Shown here one piece after another: positions 62,665 through 64,000 of a stretch of 64,000 nt of DNA (position 1 is its first letter; every line of letters begins with the position of its first letter). A program made the position numbers and the translations under genes. A model generated the notes under the pieces. It saw only the letters and a list, made by a program, of their open reading frames with translations, made no database searches and was not told the origin of the DNA. The stretch covers positions 496,001 through 560,000 of the forward strand of contig CAVSCD010000010.1 of NCBI GenBank assembly GCA_963726335.1, written 5' to 3'. The stretch is from CAVSCD01 sp963726335. GTDB taxonomy: Bacteria > Acidobacteriota > Aminicenantia > Aminicenantales > UBA8522.

Positions 62665-63168
62665 ATGATCACCGGCCTCCTCCTGTGCCTGTGTTTCTTT
62701 TGCTGCGGCGGCACGTTTCCCCGGCTCAGCAGCCTCATGTCCTTCGAGATGGAGGACCAGTTCCGGAATTCGCACTCTCACGCGGATTTCAAGGGCCGTG
62801 TGCTCGTCGTCATCGGGAGCGATCGTGAAGGGGCGTCTGAGGCGGAGAATTGGGGGAAAGCCCTAGCACAGTCCCTGAAGCCGGAAAGGGACTCCGGCAG
62901 ATTGAACCTGATCGGCCTTTCAAACCTAAGGGGCGTCCCTTTTTTCCTCAAGGATTACGTCCGGGGCAAGTTCTCCCAAAACGCAGGCGACTGGGCTCTG
63001 ATGGACTGGAATGGGCTGTTCGCCGACAGCTACGGTTTTATTGCCGGAAAGGCCAACGTCCTGGTCTTCGACAAAGAAGGCGTATTGGCCTATCAGGCCG
63101 ACTTCAGCGAATGCCGTCCCGACCAGGTGCTGTCTTTGACAGCCATCATCCGCAGCCAGTTGGACTGA
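62665..63168 (+). CDS. Small lipoprotein-like thioredoxin-fold candidate
   Basis: 167 residues from MITGLLLCLCFFCC, a signal with a possible lipobox Cys. The remainder (FKGRVLVVIGSDREGASEAE, then NVLVFDKEGVLAYQADF) has the strand-helix order of YtfJ/thioredoxin-like redox or binding proteins but lacks a CxxC. The start is uncertain: an upstream ATG at 62572 gives a non-hydrophobic extension, and no good ribosome site is visible. I do not recognise a named family. Confidence 0.45.
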   Translation: MITGLLLCLCFFCCGGTFPRLSSLMSFEMEDQFRNSHSHADFKGRVLVVIGSDREGASEAENWGKALAQSLKPERDSGRLNLIGLSNLRGVPFFLKDYVRGKFSQNAGDWALMDWNGLFADSYGFIAGKANVLVFDKEGVLAYQADFSECRPDQVLSLTAIIRSQLD

Positions 63169-63274
63169 CCTCCCCCCGTCCTGGAGACATGTCAGGCCCT
63201 CCCGGGCCATGTGACGCTCTGTATCCACGACATCGTCCGGTCGAACTTGAGCGGTTTTCCTTAATTTTCCAGCG

Positions 63275-64000
63275 CTATTTTTCGCCTTCTTCGACTTGCA
63301 CGACTTCGTACATGTTCTTGCCGTTTTGCTGGATGGGCTGGTAGTACGTCTCCCCGACTTTGACGTACGTGACATCGCCGATCTTGACTTCTTCTCCGCC
63401 TTCCGGCAGCTTTTCGACGACGGTCCCGGCCGTCGGCGCGACAACGGTGTAGCCGCCGCCGGATTTCTCGTAATAGGTGCCGCCGTAGTAATAGTTGTTC
63501 GTGGTCTCGTTGATAACGACGGTTTCCGAGCCCGCCGGCAGGGTTGTGATCGTTGCCCCGACCGGCGCCGATACCACCGTGTAGCCGCCGCTGGTGGCCG
63601 TGTAGTAGACACCCTGGTCATAGTGGTATTGCTGATTCGAGACGCTGATGACGATGGCGGTCGTGGCGAGCGCGGCCACGAAGAATCCCCAAGGATGCCA
63701 GGCGGGCCCCCAGCGGAAGGGCCGGAAAGGGTGATAAAAGTACGGGGCGTGGCAGTAGTACCTTCTTCCGCCGTATACGTGCGGCGGTCTGGCGTACGGC
63801 CGCCGACCGGGGCGCACCACGGTATTGCGCCTGATGTTGATGTCCCTGTCGATGTTGATATTGACGTTCCTGCTATTGTCGATGTTGACGTTGTTCCGGG
63901 CGTTCGTGGTTCTGCCCGCCGGCGCCGCCTGAGGAGCCGGACGGCTCGTCGATCTTTGGGCACCTCCGTTGATCGATCCTTGGGTGCCGGAGGCCGGCTT
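63275..64000 (-). CDS. DUF6515-like envelope protein, 5' end outside the window
   Basis: 242 codons readable from the right edge; an internal ATG at 63820 is not the real start. The outer part is Asn/Ile/Asp-rich (NNVNIDNSRNVNINIDRDIN), then an Arg/Tyr/His/Pro-rich stretch (YYCHAPYFYHPFRPFRWGPA), one membrane helix (GFFVAALATTAIVISV) and two repeats of a Tyr/Gly-rich beta unit (GGGYTVVAPTAGTVVEKLPE). The layout matches the DUF6515 family, whose function is unknown. It is convergent with the small lipoprotein gene. Confidence 0.7.
   Translation of the reverse strand, partial: KPASGTQGSINGGAQRSTSRPAPQAAPAGRTTNARNNVNIDNSRNVNINIDRDINIRRNTVVRPGRRPYARPPHVYGGRRYYCHAPYFYHPFRPFRWGPAWHPWGFFVAALATTAIVISVSNQQYHYDQGVYYTATSGGYTVVSAPVGATITTLPAGSETVVINETTNNYYYGGTYYEKSGGGYTVVAPTAGTVVEKLPEGGEEVKIGDVTYVKVGETYYQPIQQNGKNMYEVVQVEEGEK

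Noticed and set aside
1..64000. CRISPR arrays, phage genes, toxin-antitoxin or restriction systems
   Set aside because: No regularly spaced direct repeats, Cas, capsid, integrase, methylase-nuclease pairs or small toxin pairs were seen on either strand.

Overview
The window is GC-rich DNA (roughly 60-65% G+C by eye) from a Gram-negative-type bacterium. Outer-membrane barrels, lipoprotein signals, Hanks-type Ser/Thr kinases fused to propeller or TPR sensors, and several secreted carbohydrate-active enzymes together suggest a free-living polysaccharide degrader of the Acidobacteriota / Candidatus Aminicenantes type. That placement is inferred from gene style, not from a marker gene. No rRNA, tRNA, CRISPR array or intact transposase was seen.

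Layout. 1-7.3 kb: GH3-like hydrolase and polysaccharide deacetylase, a transglutaminase-like protein, a metallophosphoesterase and a heparinase II/III-like lyase. 7.4-11.1 kb: a BlaI/M56-peptidase signalling operon with a secreted coiled-coil protein, controlled by three near-identical operators, then a CorA-like transporter. 11.4-16 kb: a 904-residue secreted orphan and an SSS symporter. 16-20.6 kb: UvrD/PcrA helicase and glycogen phosphorylase. 20.8-23.0 kb: a foreign-looking PadR / membrane protein / sulfide:quinone-reductase-like segment ending in a decayed OsmC gene. 23.2-27.6 kb: a second heparinase-like lyase and a ROK sugar kinase. 27.9-38.5 kb: a ten-gene sugar or amino-sugar metabolism block (epimerase, DHDPS-like aldolase, MFS carrier, two amidohydrolase-fold proteins, propeller, deacetylase, DegT aminotransferase, Gfo/Idh/MocA dehydrogenase, orphan). 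38.7-44.6 kb: second SSS symporter, then a YtkA-like / barrel / FMN-binding / FtsX-MacB ABC module. 44.7-48.1 kb: propeller lipoprotein, TIM-barrel isomerase, YitT protein. 48.2-56.2 kb: two Ser/Thr kinases flanking a lipid-type operon. 56.2-60.7 kb: gene remnants, then a lower-GC block (NTF2-like, barrel, SDR, carotenoid-type FAD oxidoreductase). 60.8-64 kb: an ABC-2 exporter, a small lipoprotein and a DUF6515-like protein running off the right end.

Two themes cross the window. First, a family of short palindromic elements with 17-bp terminal inverted repeats (three full copies, two fragments) sits against gene ends, supplies stop codons to two genes and cuts one hydrolase. Second, many genes carry single-base frame breaks. 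Some break pairs compensate each other exactly, including one across an ABC signature motif, so a good part are probably sequence errors rather than biology. Promoters of sigma-70 type are legible, often with a TAG-initial -10 box, and several genes appear to be leaderless.
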